In this document: positions 1-8,840 of the stretch, piece after piece | Layout of the letters: the number at the start of each line of letters is the position of its first letter | How positions within the stretch are numbered: position 1 is the stretch's first letter | Source: Azoamicus viridis | Lineage (GTDB): Bacteria; Pseudomonadota; Gammaproteobacteria; UBA6186; Azoamicaceae | Direction: 5' to 3' | Length of the DNA stretch: 64,000 nucleotides | Assembly: GCA_043390165.1 (NCBI GenBank) | Contig: DAWERM010000001.1 | Coordinates: forward strand, 248,001 to 312,000 | Position numbers and translations under genes: made by a program | Notes under the pieces: model-generated | Told to the model about the DNA's origin: nothing | Seen by the model: the letters and a program-made list of their open reading frames with translations, nothing else | Databases searched by the model: none

Positions 1-230
1 AAATCGGAAAAATTTTTAAAAAAATTTGATATATTCTTCTCCAAAAATATTGGTATAATATTGATATAAACAATAGTAGCTGGATCTATTAAAGTCTTAT
101 CTATTCCTCTATTAAACGAATAAATTCTTCTGTTAAAAAATTCAAAATTATCAACACAATAAAAACTCAAAGTTTTACAACCACTTAAAAAAAATATAAA
201 AACTATGAAAAAAATACTTAAAAACTTCAT
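1..230 (-). CDS. mlaA: MlaA (VacJ) outer-membrane lipoprotein, N-terminal part, cut by window edge
   Basis: Reading leftward from the ATG at 228-230 gives 76 codons that run off the left edge. The first 17 residues are a hydrophobic signal ending in a lipobox (LSGC), so the product is a lipoprotein. The next segment has the MlaA pattern: DNFEFFNRRIYSFN, then GIDK, a Pro-containing stretch, and NISNFFKNFSD. MlaA removes misplaced phospholipid from the outer leaflet of the outer membrane and hands it to the Mla system. The gene diverges from a TamB-like gene across about 150 A+T-rich bases. The C-terminal two thirds lie outside the window, so completeness cannot be judged. Confidence 0.85.
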   Translation of the reverse strand, partial: MKFLSIFFIVFIFFLSGCKTLSFYCVDNFEFFNRRIYSFNRGIDKTLIDPATIVYINIIPIFLEKNISNFFKNFSD

Positions 231-386
231 AATACAAAGCAAAAAAAACACACCACTAAAATTAAATAAAAAATATTTTATATATAAAAATTAACGCTAC
301 GCTCATAAAATATTAAATTACTAATAAAAAAACACTTTAATTATATTATATTTAAAAACTAAAAAAAATTGTATAAATTTAAAATA

Positions 387-1583
387 ATGAAAATAGCTAA
401 ATATACAAAAAAAAAAATACCAATATTAATTGTTGCATTATTTATAATAATAATAACATTCACTAATTACGGATACAAAATATTATTTATATGTTTAAAA
501 AATATATATTTTAAAGATATACATGTAGAAAACATATCAGGAAACATAACATCAGGATTTAATATAAAAAATATATATTTTATAAAAAATAAAAAAGAAA
601 TATCAGTAAAAAATGCAATTTTTAAAATCAAAATACAAAACTTCAACACAATTATAATAAAAAATTTTAAAATAAATGATATAAAAATTATACAAAATAC
701 AAATAAAAACGTAATAAATAAAATTAAAATAAAAAAATTAACAGGAAATATAAAACTTAAAAAAAACTTTATCTTAGCAACCATAAATAATATTTATGGA
801 AAAATAAATAATATAGAACTAAATGGAAACATAAAAGTACAAATTTATAATACCAATATAAAAATATTAACTGGACTAATAACATTAGGGCAAAATATAA
901 CAAATATAAATAAAAAATTATCTTTATTAAAAATAACACATCCAAATATAGTAACAAAAAACTTATCTTTTAAATTATTTTACAAAAAAAACAATATAAC
1001 AAACAAAAACACTAAGATATTATTAATACAAAATTTTTCATATAAAAATATAAATCTTAAAAATTTTACAGGAACACTTAAAAATTCATATACAAAATTG
1101 AAACTTAACAACTTAAGTTTTGAAAAAAATTTCATAAATAAAATTTATGTAAAAACGAGTAAATTAAATAAAAACTTTACTTTAAAATTAAAATCAAAAT
1201 ACAAAAAAATCAAATTAAATACATTCAATAAAAGAAAAAATAATAAAATTAAATCAATTATAAAAAAAATAAAATTTTACAAATATAAATCAACAAAACC
1301 TACAAAGGTTGATGCATCAAAAAATACGATAAATATAAATAAAATAGAATTCATAAATAGATACACATCATCAAAAATAATATTCAAATCAACAATAACT
1401 TTTCATAAAAAAAAATACATTTATGGAAATTTCTATATATATAATGTAAACGCAAATATATTAAATACACAAACACACAACAGATCAAACATATACAATG
1501 TATACATAATAGGAAAAATATATGGAAAAATAAAAAAACCATTAACTAGCCAACTTACATGTACTATAAAATCTAACCATTAA
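387..1583 (+). CDS. short TamB/AsmA-like inner-membrane protein
   Basis: The protein of about 398 residues has one N-terminal membrane anchor (about residues 8-27) followed by a beta-rich, Lys/Asn/Ile-rich region. Just after the anchor, a segment reading roughly HVENISGNITSGFNIKNIYF matches the start of TamB (a Val/Ile-x-x-Ile-xGxl-xxG-x-xlkxl pattern), the inner-membrane partner of TamA that moves phospholipid to the outer membrane. TamB is normally about 1,250 residues, so this would keep only the N-terminal third and lacks the C-terminal DUF490 region. A TTG 18 bases upstream extends the frame, but I prefer the ATG at 387. The 3' end overlaps ccmI by 11 bases. The assignment is a weak-similarity inference; another AsmA-like protein is possible. 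Confidence 0.45.
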   Translation: MKIAKYTKKKIPILIVALFIIIITFTNYGYKILFICLKNIYFKDIHVENISGNITSGFNIKNIYFIKNKKEISVKNAIFKIKIQNFNTIIIKNFKINDIKIIQNTNKNVINKIKIKKLTGNIKLKKNFILATINNIYGKINNIELNGNIKVQIYNTNIKILTGLITLGQNITNINKKLSLLKITHPNIVTKNLSFKLFYKKNNITNKNTKILLIQNFSYKNINLKNFTGTLKNSYTKLKLNNLSFEKNFINKIYVKTSKLNKNFTLKLKSKYKKIKLNTFNKRKNNKIKSIIKKIKFYKYKSTKPTKVDASKNTININKIEFINRYTSSKIIFKSTITFHKKKYIYGNFYIYNVNANILNTQTHNRSNIYNVYIIGKIYGKIKKPLTSQLTCTIKSNH

Positions 1584-2247
1584 TACTTCTGTTTATAATG
1601 CTAATTTCTTCTAACTTTTCTTTGATCAAAATTGAAAACTTTTCATTGACATTTCTTATATTATTTAATATAAAATTCCAATAATCAGCAGCAATATTAT
1701 AATTTCCATTTTTATAAGCATCTATAGCTAACAAATTTAAAATTTCAAATTGTTTAGGATCTTTCAATAAAATCTTATTAGAAATTTGAATACACTCATT
1801 ATCTAAAAAACCTTTAGATAATTTAGCTTTAATTAATACATAATTTACCATCAAATCAATATCATCATTATTGATAACATATGCCGCATTAATATATTCC
1901 AAAGATTTATCATAAACACCTTGTATTTCATACAATTTTCCTAAATGCCATAATAATATATAATTATTACGCAAATATAAAGATTGTTTAATCAAAGCAA
2001 TTTGCCTTTCAAAATCTATTACAACTTTACGAACCAATGCTTTTTCATCTAATTCATACATTACATCTTTATCATAATACCTATTTAATAAAGAGTAATT
2101 ACCTAATAAAAGATAAAACCCAATTATCCACAACCACTCAAAAAGCATAAAACATAAAACATATTTAATACTATTAAATAATTTTAAAAAAAAATATCCA
2201 GACAAAAAAAAATTCAAAAAAACAAATATTAAAAAAAAATAAAACAT
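1573..2247 (-). CDS. ccmI: cytochrome c maturation protein CcmI (TPR apocytochrome chaperone)
   Basis: The product has 224 residues. Two hydrophobic segments (about 1-25 and 30-50) are followed by a soluble region with TPR-like helices, such as LWHLGKLYEIQGVYDKSLEY and LLAIDAYKNGNYNIAADYW. In the cytochrome c maturation system CcmI presents apocytochrome c to the CcmF/CcmH haem lyase on the periplasmic side. It is the last gene of the leftward ccm run, 11 bases after ccmH. It is shorter than typical CcmI (about 400 residues), having lost most of the C-terminal periplasmic domain. Position and TPR pattern support the call more than sequence identity does. Confidence 0.75.
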   Translation of the reverse strand: MFYFFLIFVFLNFFLSGYFFLKLFNSIKYVLCFMLFEWLWIIGFYLLLGNYSLLNRYYDKDVMYELDEKALVRKVVIDFERQIALIKQSLYLRNNYILLWHLGKLYEIQGVYDKSLEYINAAYVINNDDIDLMVNYVLIKAKLSKGFLDNECIQISNKILLKDPKQFEILNLLAIDAYKNGNYNIAADYWNFILNNIRNVNEKFSILIKEKLEEISIINRSING

Positions 2248-2258
2248 AAAACCTTATA

Positions 2259-2651
2259 TTATGATTTACTTCTAAAAGTAAAAATAAAAAACACCACACC
2301 AATAAATAAAAAAACTATAGGAAAATACCATAAAACAAAATTATAATCATTAGATAGTGGACTATAAGAAACAAATTCACCGTAATTATCCGTCATAAAA
2401 TTCATAATATCAAAATTATCCTCACCTATTATAATCATATTATATATGATTTTTTTTACATCAACAGCAAATGGAGAATTAGAATCATATAAATTTTGGT
2501 TTTGACAAACCATACATCGAAAATTTTTAATTAATTCAAAAAACCTATTTTCATCGTTAACTGAATAAAATACGTACTCATCTATTCCAAAACAACTTAT
2601 TAGAGAAAAGAAATAAAAAAAAATCATTACTTTAAAAATAAAAAACCCCAT
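2259..2651 (-). CDS. ccmH: cytochrome c maturation protein CcmH (apocytochrome thiol reductase)
   Basis: The protein has about 130 residues, with a signal segment, the diagnostic FRCMVCQNQ motif (redox cysteines about 46 and 49), the conserved DSN and YGEFV-Y-P segments, and a C-terminal membrane anchor. CcmH keeps the CXXCH cysteines of apocytochrome c reduced for haem attachment together with CcmF and CcmI. I use the ATG at 2651; a TTG four codons upstream (2663) is the alternative. It lies immediately after ccmF. The ccmG (dsbE) gene that normally sits between ccmF and ccmH is absent, so the usual electron donor to CcmH is not encoded here. Confidence 0.93.
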   Translation of the reverse strand: MGFFIFKVMIFFYFFSLISCFGIDEYVFYSVNDENRFFELIKNFRCMVCQNQNLYDSNSPFAVDVKKIIYNMIIIGEDNFDIMNFMTDNYGEFVSYSPLSNDYNFVLWYFPIVFLFIGVVFFIFTFRSKS

Positions 2652-2666
2652 TGCAATACTCAAAAA

Positions 2667-4580
2667 CTATCTAATATACCTGTAAAATCCTAATGATAAA
2701 ACAGAATTATAAAAAGAAAATATCATAATCAATAATCCGCCTAACCATATAAATCTAATAAATGGCTTATAATAAAATCTAAACGTCCAAGAATCTGAAT
2801 CAAAATTTCTACCTAAAGAAACATAAAAATCAAAAATCAAACTCGGATATATAGATACCTCAGTCATAACAATTCCCGACGCAAAAAACATACGTTTTTC
2901 TGGATACATTCTTGTAAACTCACGCCCGTCCTTCAAAACTAGAATCTCAGCAACATTACTTATATAATTAGCACTATTTTTTTTAAACATTTTATTATAA
3001 ATAAAATTATAATTTCCAATTTTTACACAATCATCAATACGTAAAATAACATCTTTTTCTATTGAATAAAAAGAAGATATTGTTATACCAAAAATTATAA
3101 AAGAAACACTTACATGAGGAATAAATACTAAAAACTTTTTAAAAAAATATTTTATACCAAAAACAAATTCACTTCGTCTAAACAAATAATAAATACTTCC
3201 ACAAAAAACCCATATAAAAGAAAAAGTTTCAAAAAATATCAATATGTTTTTAAAATATAATGATAAAGTAATACAAAAAAATAAACTAAAAAAAAATAAA
3301 CCAACTAAATTTTTATCTACCTTTTTAATTTTAACCCAATCAAAAAGTAGTCCAACTGGAATAAAAAAAGAAATAACCAAAAAAATAGGAATAACAACAT
3401 GATTATAATAAGGAGCCCCAACTGAAATTTTTTTATCAAAAAAAATATCAATAAATAATGGATAATATGTTCCTAACAAAATAATAAACAAAGATACTAA
3501 AAACAAAATAATTACAATTAATAAAAAAGGCTCTTTAGAAAAACCGTCAATTTTAACTTTGCTATTTGCAAAATTAAACCTTAATAAATAAATAATGATA
3601 GATACAATTCCAATACTTAAAAAAAATATGGATAAATACATTCCTCTAATTCCACTATCAGCGAAAGAATGTACAGAACTAATAATACCAGATCTTACCA
3701 AAAATATTCCCAATAAACAAAGCAAAAATGTAATTATAACCAAAAATAGCGACAGCATAAAAAATCCATTTCGACTTTTTGATAAAACTAACGAATGTAT
3801 TAATGCCAGGCTTGATACCCATGGCATTAATGAAGCATTCTCAACTGGATCCCAAAACCACCACCCCCCCCATCCTAACTCATAATAAGCCCACCAACTA
3901 CCAAAAGTAATGCCGCCAGTTAAAAAAGAAAATGATATTAAAACCCAAGGATAAATTAACTTGAAAAAATTTACTTCTATGCTATTACATAATAATGCAG
4001 ATAATGACATAGCAAAAGGAATAGAAAAACCAATATATCCAACATATAAAAAAGGAGGATGAATAATTAAACCAATATCTTGTAATAATGGATTTAAATC
4101 AAGACCATCTATTGAAAAATTACTAGATATGCGTTCAAATGGATTTGATGTAAACAACAAAAAAACAAATAATAAAAAAACTAAAATATTAAGTATTAGC
4201 ATTGTTAATGAAAATTGTTTATAATCACTTATACTTCCTCTAAATCTAAAATACAAAAAAACCCACACAACAAAAATAAAAACAAATAATAAAAATGATC
4301 CTTCATGAGATGCCCATAACGCGCTAAATTTGTATATCAATGGCAAATTAGAATTTGAGTTAGAATAAACATACAACACCGTAAAATCATCATTCAAAAA
4401 TGATATTATAATGGCAAATATACCAAAAAAAGCAAATATTAATTGCCCCAATAATAGCCTTTTGATATTTAGAATCAACTCAAATTTATTACTTAGTATA
4501 ATGTAAAATATAAAAACGCACTGAAAAAAATTAAAAAATAAAGACATTAATACAAAAATCAATCCTAGCTCAGGAATCAT
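2667..4580 (-). CDS. ccmF: cytochrome c haem lyase subunit CcmF
   Basis: A polytopic membrane protein of 637 residues, the usual CcmF length. It carries the tryptophan-rich WWD haem-handling signature (GWGGWWFWDPVENASLMPW) with flanking conserved histidines (for example in LWASHEGS and IIHPPFLY). CcmF takes haem from holo-CcmE and ligates it to the CXXCH motif of apocytochromes on the periplasmic face. The start codon directly follows ccmE (stop at 4581), indicating one transcript. A large periplasmic domain before the last transmembrane helix is retained. The enzyme looks intact. Confidence 0.97.
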   Translation of the reverse strand: MIPELGLIFVLMSLFFNFFQCVFIFYIILSNKFELILNIKRLLLGQLIFAFFGIFAIIISFLNDDFTVLYVYSNSNSNLPLIYKFSALWASHEGSFLLFVFIFVVWVFLYFRFRGSISDYKQFSLTMLILNILVFLLFVFLLFTSNPFERISSNFSIDGLDLNPLLQDIGLIIHPPFLYVGYIGFSIPFAMSLSALLCNSIEVNFFKLIYPWVLISFSFLTGGITFGSWWAYYELGWGGWWFWDPVENASLMPWVSSLALIHSLVLSKSRNGFFMLSLFLVIITFLLCLLGIFLVRSGIISSVHSFADSGIRGMYLSIFFLSIGIVSIIIYLLRFNFANSKVKIDGFSKEPFLLIVIILFLVSLFIILLGTYYPLFIDIFFDKKISVGAPYYNHVVIPIFLVISFFIPVGLLFDWVKIKKVDKNLVGLFFFSLFFCITLSLYFKNILIFFETFSFIWVFCGSIYYLFRRSEFVFGIKYFFKKFLVFIPHVSVSFIIFGITISSFYSIEKDVILRIDDCVKIGNYNFIYNKMFKKNSANYISNVAEILVLKDGREFTRMYPEKRMFFASGIVMTEVSIYPSLIFDFYVSLGRNFDSDSWTFRFYYKPFIRFIWLGGLLIMIFSFYNSVLSLGFYRYIR

Positions 4581-5000
4581 CTATTTATCCACCTTACTTC
4601 TAATATCCGAAGATACATAATTTTCATCATGCTTAGCTAAAACCTGCTTAGCCATAAAAACATTATTCTTATTCAAAAATCCAATAACAACTACACCTTT
4701 TTTTTCCGCAAATAAATCAGGCAATAAACCGTTGTATTCAACAAAGATTGAATGCTTATAATCTGTAAGTTCAAAAAAAACATCCAATGAATTATTTATC
4801 TTAAGACTATTTTCTTTAACAAATCCTCCTAGTTTAATGTTCTTATTAAAACAATTATTTTCTAAATATACCTGCGTAGGAGTATAAAATAAATCAATGT
4901 TTTGTTTCAAAGCAAAAACAATTAAATAAAACATCAATACAATCACTAAAACAAAAGCAAAAACTATAATTAATCTATTTTTCAAGCTTTTTATAATCAT
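4581..5000 (-). CDS. ccmE: periplasmic haem chaperone CcmE
   Basis: The protein has 139 residues: an N-terminal membrane anchor (about 9-30), an OB-fold beta domain, and the haem-binding motif HDENY with the haem-attaching histidine at about residue 124 and tyrosine at 128. CcmE receives haem from CcmC/CcmD, binds it covalently, and delivers it to CcmF. The start overlaps the end of ccmD by 26 bases, and the stop abuts ccmF. The C-terminal tail after the motif is short but normal. All the residues usually needed for function are visible. Confidence 0.96.
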   Translation of the reverse strand: MIIKSLKNRLIIVFAFVLVIVLMFYLIVFALKQNIDLFYTPTQVYLENNCFNKNIKLGGFVKENSLKINNSLDVFFELTDYKHSIFVEYNGLLPDLFAEKKGVVVIGFLNKNNVFMAKQVLAKHDENYVSSDIRSKVDK

Positions 5001-5139
5001 CTCTACCCTTAGAATAACTTTTTTTAAACAAAAAAATATTTATTGAACGCCTTCTATATAGAATAAATAACAAATAACAAAATAATAAAAAAAAAGTTAT
5101 AAAATAAGAAAAAAAAACATATATCCAATATTCGCTCAT
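4975..5139 (-). CDS. ccmD: small haem exporter protein CcmD
   Basis: A 54-codon frame, reading leftward from the ATG at 5137-5139 to TAG at 4975. It begins MSEYWIYVFFSYFITFFLL and ends with a basic tail rich in Arg and Lys. One transmembrane helix preceded by an aromatic Tyr-Val-x-x-Ser-Tyr segment is the CcmD pattern (family 50-70 residues), and the position between ccmC and ccmE is the expected one. CcmD releases holo-CcmE from the CcmABC complex. It overlaps ccmE by 26 bases in another frame. Such a short gene is easily missed by automated calling. Confidence 0.88.
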   Translation of the reverse strand: MSEYWIYVFFSYFITFFLLFCYLLFILYRRRSINIFLFKKSYSKGRDDYKKLEK

Positions 5140-5181
5140 ATGACTCTCAGAATAAATATTTTAAACACAAATAAATATAAA

Positions 5182-5901
5182 TTATAACAACATTTTTTCA
5201 GATTTTTTCAAAAGTATTTCATTTTTAACAGACATAATTAATATTAAAAAATAAAATAAAAAAAAACCAACACACATAGATATCAATGGATAAAGCATTT
5301 CTAAATCAATGCTTGGTTTTCCTAATCTAGATAACGTAGACCTTTGATGTAAAGTATACCACCACTCAACTGAGTAATGTATAATTGGCACATTTATTAA
5401 TCCTATTAAACTCAATACAGCACAACTATTTGAAGCAATATGCCTATTAGCTAATGCATTCCTCAAACCTAAATAACCAAAATATAAGAATAATAAAATT
5501 AATTCCGATGTCAATCGCGCATCCCAAATCCACCAAGTACCCCACATAGGCTTACCCCAAATGGACCCTGTAATTAAAGCTATCAATGTAAAAATAGATC
5601 CTATTTTTGCACTAGAATAAGCAATAAAATCAAATAATTCCATATTAGACAAAATATAAATAATAGACATCATACCTATAAAAACATATATTAAAATGGA
5701 CATATATGCACTAGGAACATGAACATATATTATTCTAAAAGCGTCTTTTTGCTGAAAATCAGATGGCACAAAAAATAATCCATACACTGTACCATAAAAT
5801 ATAAAAATCAAACATGGAAAAATCAAAACCACCACAATCCTATCTGCAAACTTTAAAAAAAAATCTGGTGAAAAAAATTTTAAAAATAACTTTTTTTTCA
5901 T
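5182..5901 (-). CDS. ccmC: haem-handling membrane protein CcmC
   Basis: The product has 239 residues and about six transmembrane helices, with the WWD motif WGTWWIWDARLTSELIL and conserved histidines in YVHVPSAY and HYSVEWWYTLHQ. CcmC, with CcmD, loads haem onto CcmE at the outer face of the inner membrane. The gene overlaps the end of ccmB by 4 bases (start 5901, ccmB stop at 5898), so the two are probably translationally coupled. Length and motifs are typical. Confidence 0.97.
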   Translation of the reverse strand: MKKKLFLKFFSPDFFLKFADRIVVVLIFPCLIFIFYGTVYGLFFVPSDFQQKDAFRIIYVHVPSAYMSILIYVFIGMMSIIYILSNMELFDFIAYSSAKIGSIFTLIALITGSIWGKPMWGTWWIWDARLTSELILLFLYFGYLGLRNALANRHIASNSCAVLSLIGLINVPIIHYSVEWWYTLHQRSTLSRLGKPSIDLEMLYPLISMCVGFFLFYFLILIMSVKNEILLKKSEKMLL

Positions 5902-6575
5902 AAATAATAATTAACCTTCAAAGACATTGAAATAATTAACGGGCCTAATAAAAAAGATACAATACTAAAAAATAATAATATAGAAAAATGTCCAACAGGA
6001 AAATATCCATCCATGAAAAACAAAATAGATGATATACCAAATATCAAAACAGGAATGTATAACGGCAATATAATAATTGTCAATAAAATACTACCTTTAT
6101 TCAAAGCTAAAATTAAAGTTACTCCTATAACACCTAAAACAGTTAGTACTGGTGTACCTAAAAGTAAAGACAAAAATAATATACCTGCCTCATCTAAATA
6201 TAAACCAAAAAAAAATCCTAACAACGGTCCCAATATTACCAATGGAAAAAACAAAGATACCCACAAAGCAATTATTTTTAAAAAAATTAAAAAAGATAAC
6301 GGATATGAACTTAAAACTAATTGCTCTAAAATTCCAGAATTATAGTCTACTTTAAATAAACTATCCAAAGATAACAAAATAGATAACAATACATTTATCC
6401 ATATAACAGATACTCCAATCTTTCTTAAAAATATATCTTCATCATGTAATATAAATACAAATAAACTTGTAATTATTGTAAAAAATAAAAAAACAGAAAA
6501 AAATTCACTAATATTTCTTATATACAATACAAAATCCCTATAAAATATGTAAAAAACAACTTTCTTAATATTCAT
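5898..6575 (-). CDS. ccmB: CcmB, membrane subunit of the CcmAB ABC transporter
   Basis: A hydrophobic protein of 225 residues with about six transmembrane segments, matching CcmB in length (about 220). Typical segments include SLDSLFKVDYNSGILEQLVLS and GTPVLTVLGVIGVTLILAL. CcmB pairs with the ATPase CcmA; ATP hydrolysis releases haem-loaded CcmE from CcmCD. The gene is three bases downstream of ccmA and overlaps ccmC by four bases. No anomalies are seen. Confidence 0.95.
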   Translation of the reverse strand: MNIKKVVFYIFYRDFVLYIRNISEFFSVFLFFTIITSLFVFILHDEDIFLRKIGVSVIWINVLLSILLSLDSLFKVDYNSGILEQLVLSSYPLSFLIFLKIIALWVSLFFPLVILGPLLGFFFGLYLDEAGILFLSLLLGTPVLTVLGVIGVTLILALNKGSILLTIIILPLYIPVLIFGISSILFFMDGYFPVGHFSILLFFSIVSFLLGPLIISMSLKVNYYL

Positions 6576-6578
6576 ATT

Positions 6579-7199
6579 TTACCTAAAATTTTCTAAATTC
6601 AAAATTTTACATTGATACAAATTTTGAATAGTATTACTATGATCAGATATTATAACAATGCCACCTGATTTTAAAAAACTCAAAATAATTTTATTTAATA
6701 AATTCATGCCATCAGAATCTAAATATGAATATGGTTCATCAAGTATCCATATCCTAGATTTTTGAATTAAAAGTCTGGAAAGTAAAACCCTTTGACACTG
6801 CCCTACCGATAATTCCAAGCATCTACTATCCATTTTATTATCAATTCCCATAAATATTAATGCTTTTTTTATATTCATTAATAACTCTGTACAAGATAAA
6901 GACATATAAAACACTAAATTCTCAATTGGAGTTAGCAATAAATGTATACTATGCTTATGTCCTATAAAAATAATATTACCCAAATAATAATTTGAATTAT
7001 TTCTTACACATTTTCCATTAAAAAAAATATTTCCATGTTTATTTCTATACAAAAATGAAAGTAACTTCAATAATGTTGTTTTTCCGCTTCCATTAGAACC
7101 AATAACATGCAACACATCCGACTTAAATAAGTTAAATGATACATCCTTAAATATAATTCTTCCATTAATTAAACATTTTAAATTACTTACAAATAACAC
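6579..7199 (-). CDS. ccmA: CcmA, ATPase of the cytochrome c maturation ABC transporter
   Basis: An ABC ATPase of 206 residues with Walker A IGSNGSGKTTLLKLLS, signature LSVGQCQRVLLSRL and Walker B WILDEPYSYLD. The short length and first position in the ccm run match CcmA. The start is a GTG at 7197-7199; no ATG fits better. The signature has Val-Gly-Gln-Cys-Gln in place of the common Ser-Gly-Gly-Gln-Gln, a modest deviation often tolerated in this family. The gap of 76 bases to the divergent sohB gene must hold the operon promoter. Confidence 0.95.
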   Translation of the reverse strand: MLFVSNLKCLINGRIIFKDVSFNLFKSDVLHVIGSNGSGKTTLLKLLSFLYRNKHGNIFFNGKCVRNNSNYYLGNIIFIGHKHSIHLLLTPIENLVFYMSLSCTELLMNIKKALIFMGIDNKMDSRCLELSVGQCQRVLLSRLLIQKSRIWILDEPYSYLDSDGMNLLNKIILSFLKSGGIVIISDHSNTIQNLYQCKILNLENFR

Positions 7200-7275
7200 A
7201 AAACATAAACCTAAATATACAAAATTTTTAGACTATAGTATACAATAATAATTAAATAATTTATATGGATCATGT

Positions 7276-8253
7276 ATGGAAAATTTTATAAATGAATATC
7301 TAATGTTTATACTTAAAATAATAGCACTAACAATATTAGTAATATTGGCAACATTAATAGTTGCAATATTACTCAAAAAAAAAGTAAGCACAATAAAAAT
7401 AGAAAATATAAATAAAAAGTATCTTAACTTGCAAATGCTACTGTACTCAAATACATTAGAAAAAAAAGATTTAAAAACCATTAAAACAAAAATTAAAACA
7501 AACATAAAAAATACAAAACATATACAAAAAAACAATGTATATCTATTAAATTTCAATGGAGATATACATGCAAATGAAATAAATACACTAAGAGAAATAA
7601 TATCGGCAATAATTTCCATAGCAAAAAAAAATGACGAAGTATTAATCATTCTAAACAGCAGCGGTGGTCTAGTTAACAACTATGGACTCGCTGCATCACT
7701 TATAAAAAGAATACGTGATAACAACATCAACTTAACAATATCTGTAGATCTAATCGCAGCAAGCGGAGGATATTTAATTGCATGTGTAGCTGATAAAATA
7801 ATAGCATCACATTTTTCGATTATAGGATCAATAGGAGTAATCGGACAAGTTCCTAATTTTAATAAACTACTACTCAAAAATAACATAAAAATAGAAGAAC
7901 ATACGTCCGGAGAATATAAAAGAACACTTACTATATTCGGAAAAAACGAAGAAAAAGGAAGAGAAAAATTCAAAGACTTATTGAAAAACACGCATAATAT
8001 TTTCAAAGAATTTGTAAAAAAAAATAGACCTATTGTTTCTATAGATGAAATATCAACCGGAGAATATTGGTATGGAACAGACGCTTTGAAACTAAAATTA
8101 ATAGATGAAATAAAAACAAGTGATGAATATCTTAAAGAAAAAATGGAAACAAAAAATGTATATGAAATTACACAGCATACAAACCATTCATTTAAAAACC
8201 TACTAAAAGAAAAAACACTCAATTACATTACAAATATACTTAAAATACAATGA
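7276..8253 (+). CDS. sohB: SohB-like membrane-anchored serine protease (peptidase S49)
   Basis: The protein has 325 residues: an N-terminal membrane helix (about 8-32), a SohB-type N-terminal region, then a peptidase S49 core. Conserved segments are LNSSGGLV, the nucleophile motif AASGGYLIACVADKI and SIIGSIGVIGQVP. The general base lysine should be in the THSGEYKRTLT-like segment (TSGEYKRTLTIFG). SohB is a periplasm-facing inner-membrane protease of uncertain substrate, probably in envelope quality control. It overlaps tdk by four bases (ATGA). Its length is close to E. coli SohB (349). Confidence 0.9.
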   Translation: MENFINEYLMFILKIIALTILVILATLIVAILLKKKVSTIKIENINKKYLNLQMLLYSNTLEKKDLKTIKTKIKTNIKNTKHIQKNNVYLLNFNGDIHANEINTLREIISAIISIAKKNDEVLIILNSSGGLVNNYGLAASLIKRIRDNNINLTISVDLIAASGGYLIACVADKIIASHFSIIGSIGVIGQVPNFNKLLLKNNIKIEEHTSGEYKRTLTIFGKNEEKGREKFKDLLKNTHNIFKEFVKKNRPIVSIDEISTGEYWYGTDALKLKLIDEIKTSDEYLKEKMETKNVYEITQHTNHSFKNLLKEKTLNYITNILKIQ

Positions 8254-8831
8254 ATAATAAAACTACAGCTAAATTATATTTTTACTATGCTGCAATGGAA
8301 GCTGGAAAAACAACATCACTATTGCAGCAAGATTATATCTATAGAAAAAAAAATATTCAAACATTCGTATTCATTCCAAAAATATCAAATAAAGATGGAT
8401 ATATCAAATCAAGAATAGGTATAGAAAAAAAAGGAATTGCCATAAGCGAAGAATTTAATATATTCAAACATCTAAAAAAACATAGTATACCTGATAATAC
8501 AATAGTATTAATAGATGAAGCGCAATTTCTAAACAAAAAACAAATATTTCAATTAGTAAGTGCAGTAGATATACTAAATATTCCAATACTTACATATGGA
8601 TTACGAACTGATTTTAAAGGAAAGCTATTTGAAGGAAGCAAGTATTTGTTAGCATTAGCAGATAAATTAGTAGAATTAAAAACCATATGCTATTGTGGGA
8701 ACAAAGCTACAATGAATGTTAAAACAAATATATACGGATCCAAAATTTCACATGGAAATCAAATAAACATTAATAAAGAATTATATACATCAACATGTAG
8801 AAAGCATTTTTATAAATACCCTAAAAGATAA
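8250..8831 (+). CDS. tdk: thymidine kinase
   Basis: The product has 193 residues. The Walker A-like loop AAMEAGKTTSLLQ, the catalytic segment VLIDEAQFL, and the lasso region YGLRTDFKGKLFEGSKYLLALADKL are the type II thymidine kinase signature; cysteines in the ICYCGNKATM zinc-ribbon region are partly kept. It phosphorylates imported thymidine to dTMP. In a reduced genome this implies uptake of nucleosides from the host. The start overlaps sohB by four bases, suggesting translational coupling. The enzyme looks intact. Confidence 0.95.
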   Translation: MNNKTTAKLYFYYAAMEAGKTTSLLQQDYIYRKKNIQTFVFIPKISNKDGYIKSRIGIEKKGIAISEEFNIFKHLKKHSIPDNTIVLIDEAQFLNKKQIFQLVSAVDILNIPILTYGLRTDFKGKLFEGSKYLLALADKLVELKTICYCGNKATMNVKTNIYGSKISHGNQININKELYTSTCRKHFYKYPKR

Positions 8832-8840
8832 AAATCACTA

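Noticed and set aside
3595..3885. Rightward open frame inside ccmF
   Set aside because: It is the antisense shadow of the conserved CcmF WWD region and has no family features of its own.
7233..7679. Leftward hydrophobic 148-codon frame opposite the sohB 5' half
   Set aside because: The hydrophobic look comes from reading an A-rich strand in reverse; it covers the SohB anchor and linker and would block the ccmA/sohB promoter region.
7680..8222. Leftward 180-codon frame opposite sohB
   Set aside because: It is antisense to the conserved SohB protease core; the serine- and phenylalanine-rich translation is an artefact of strand composition.
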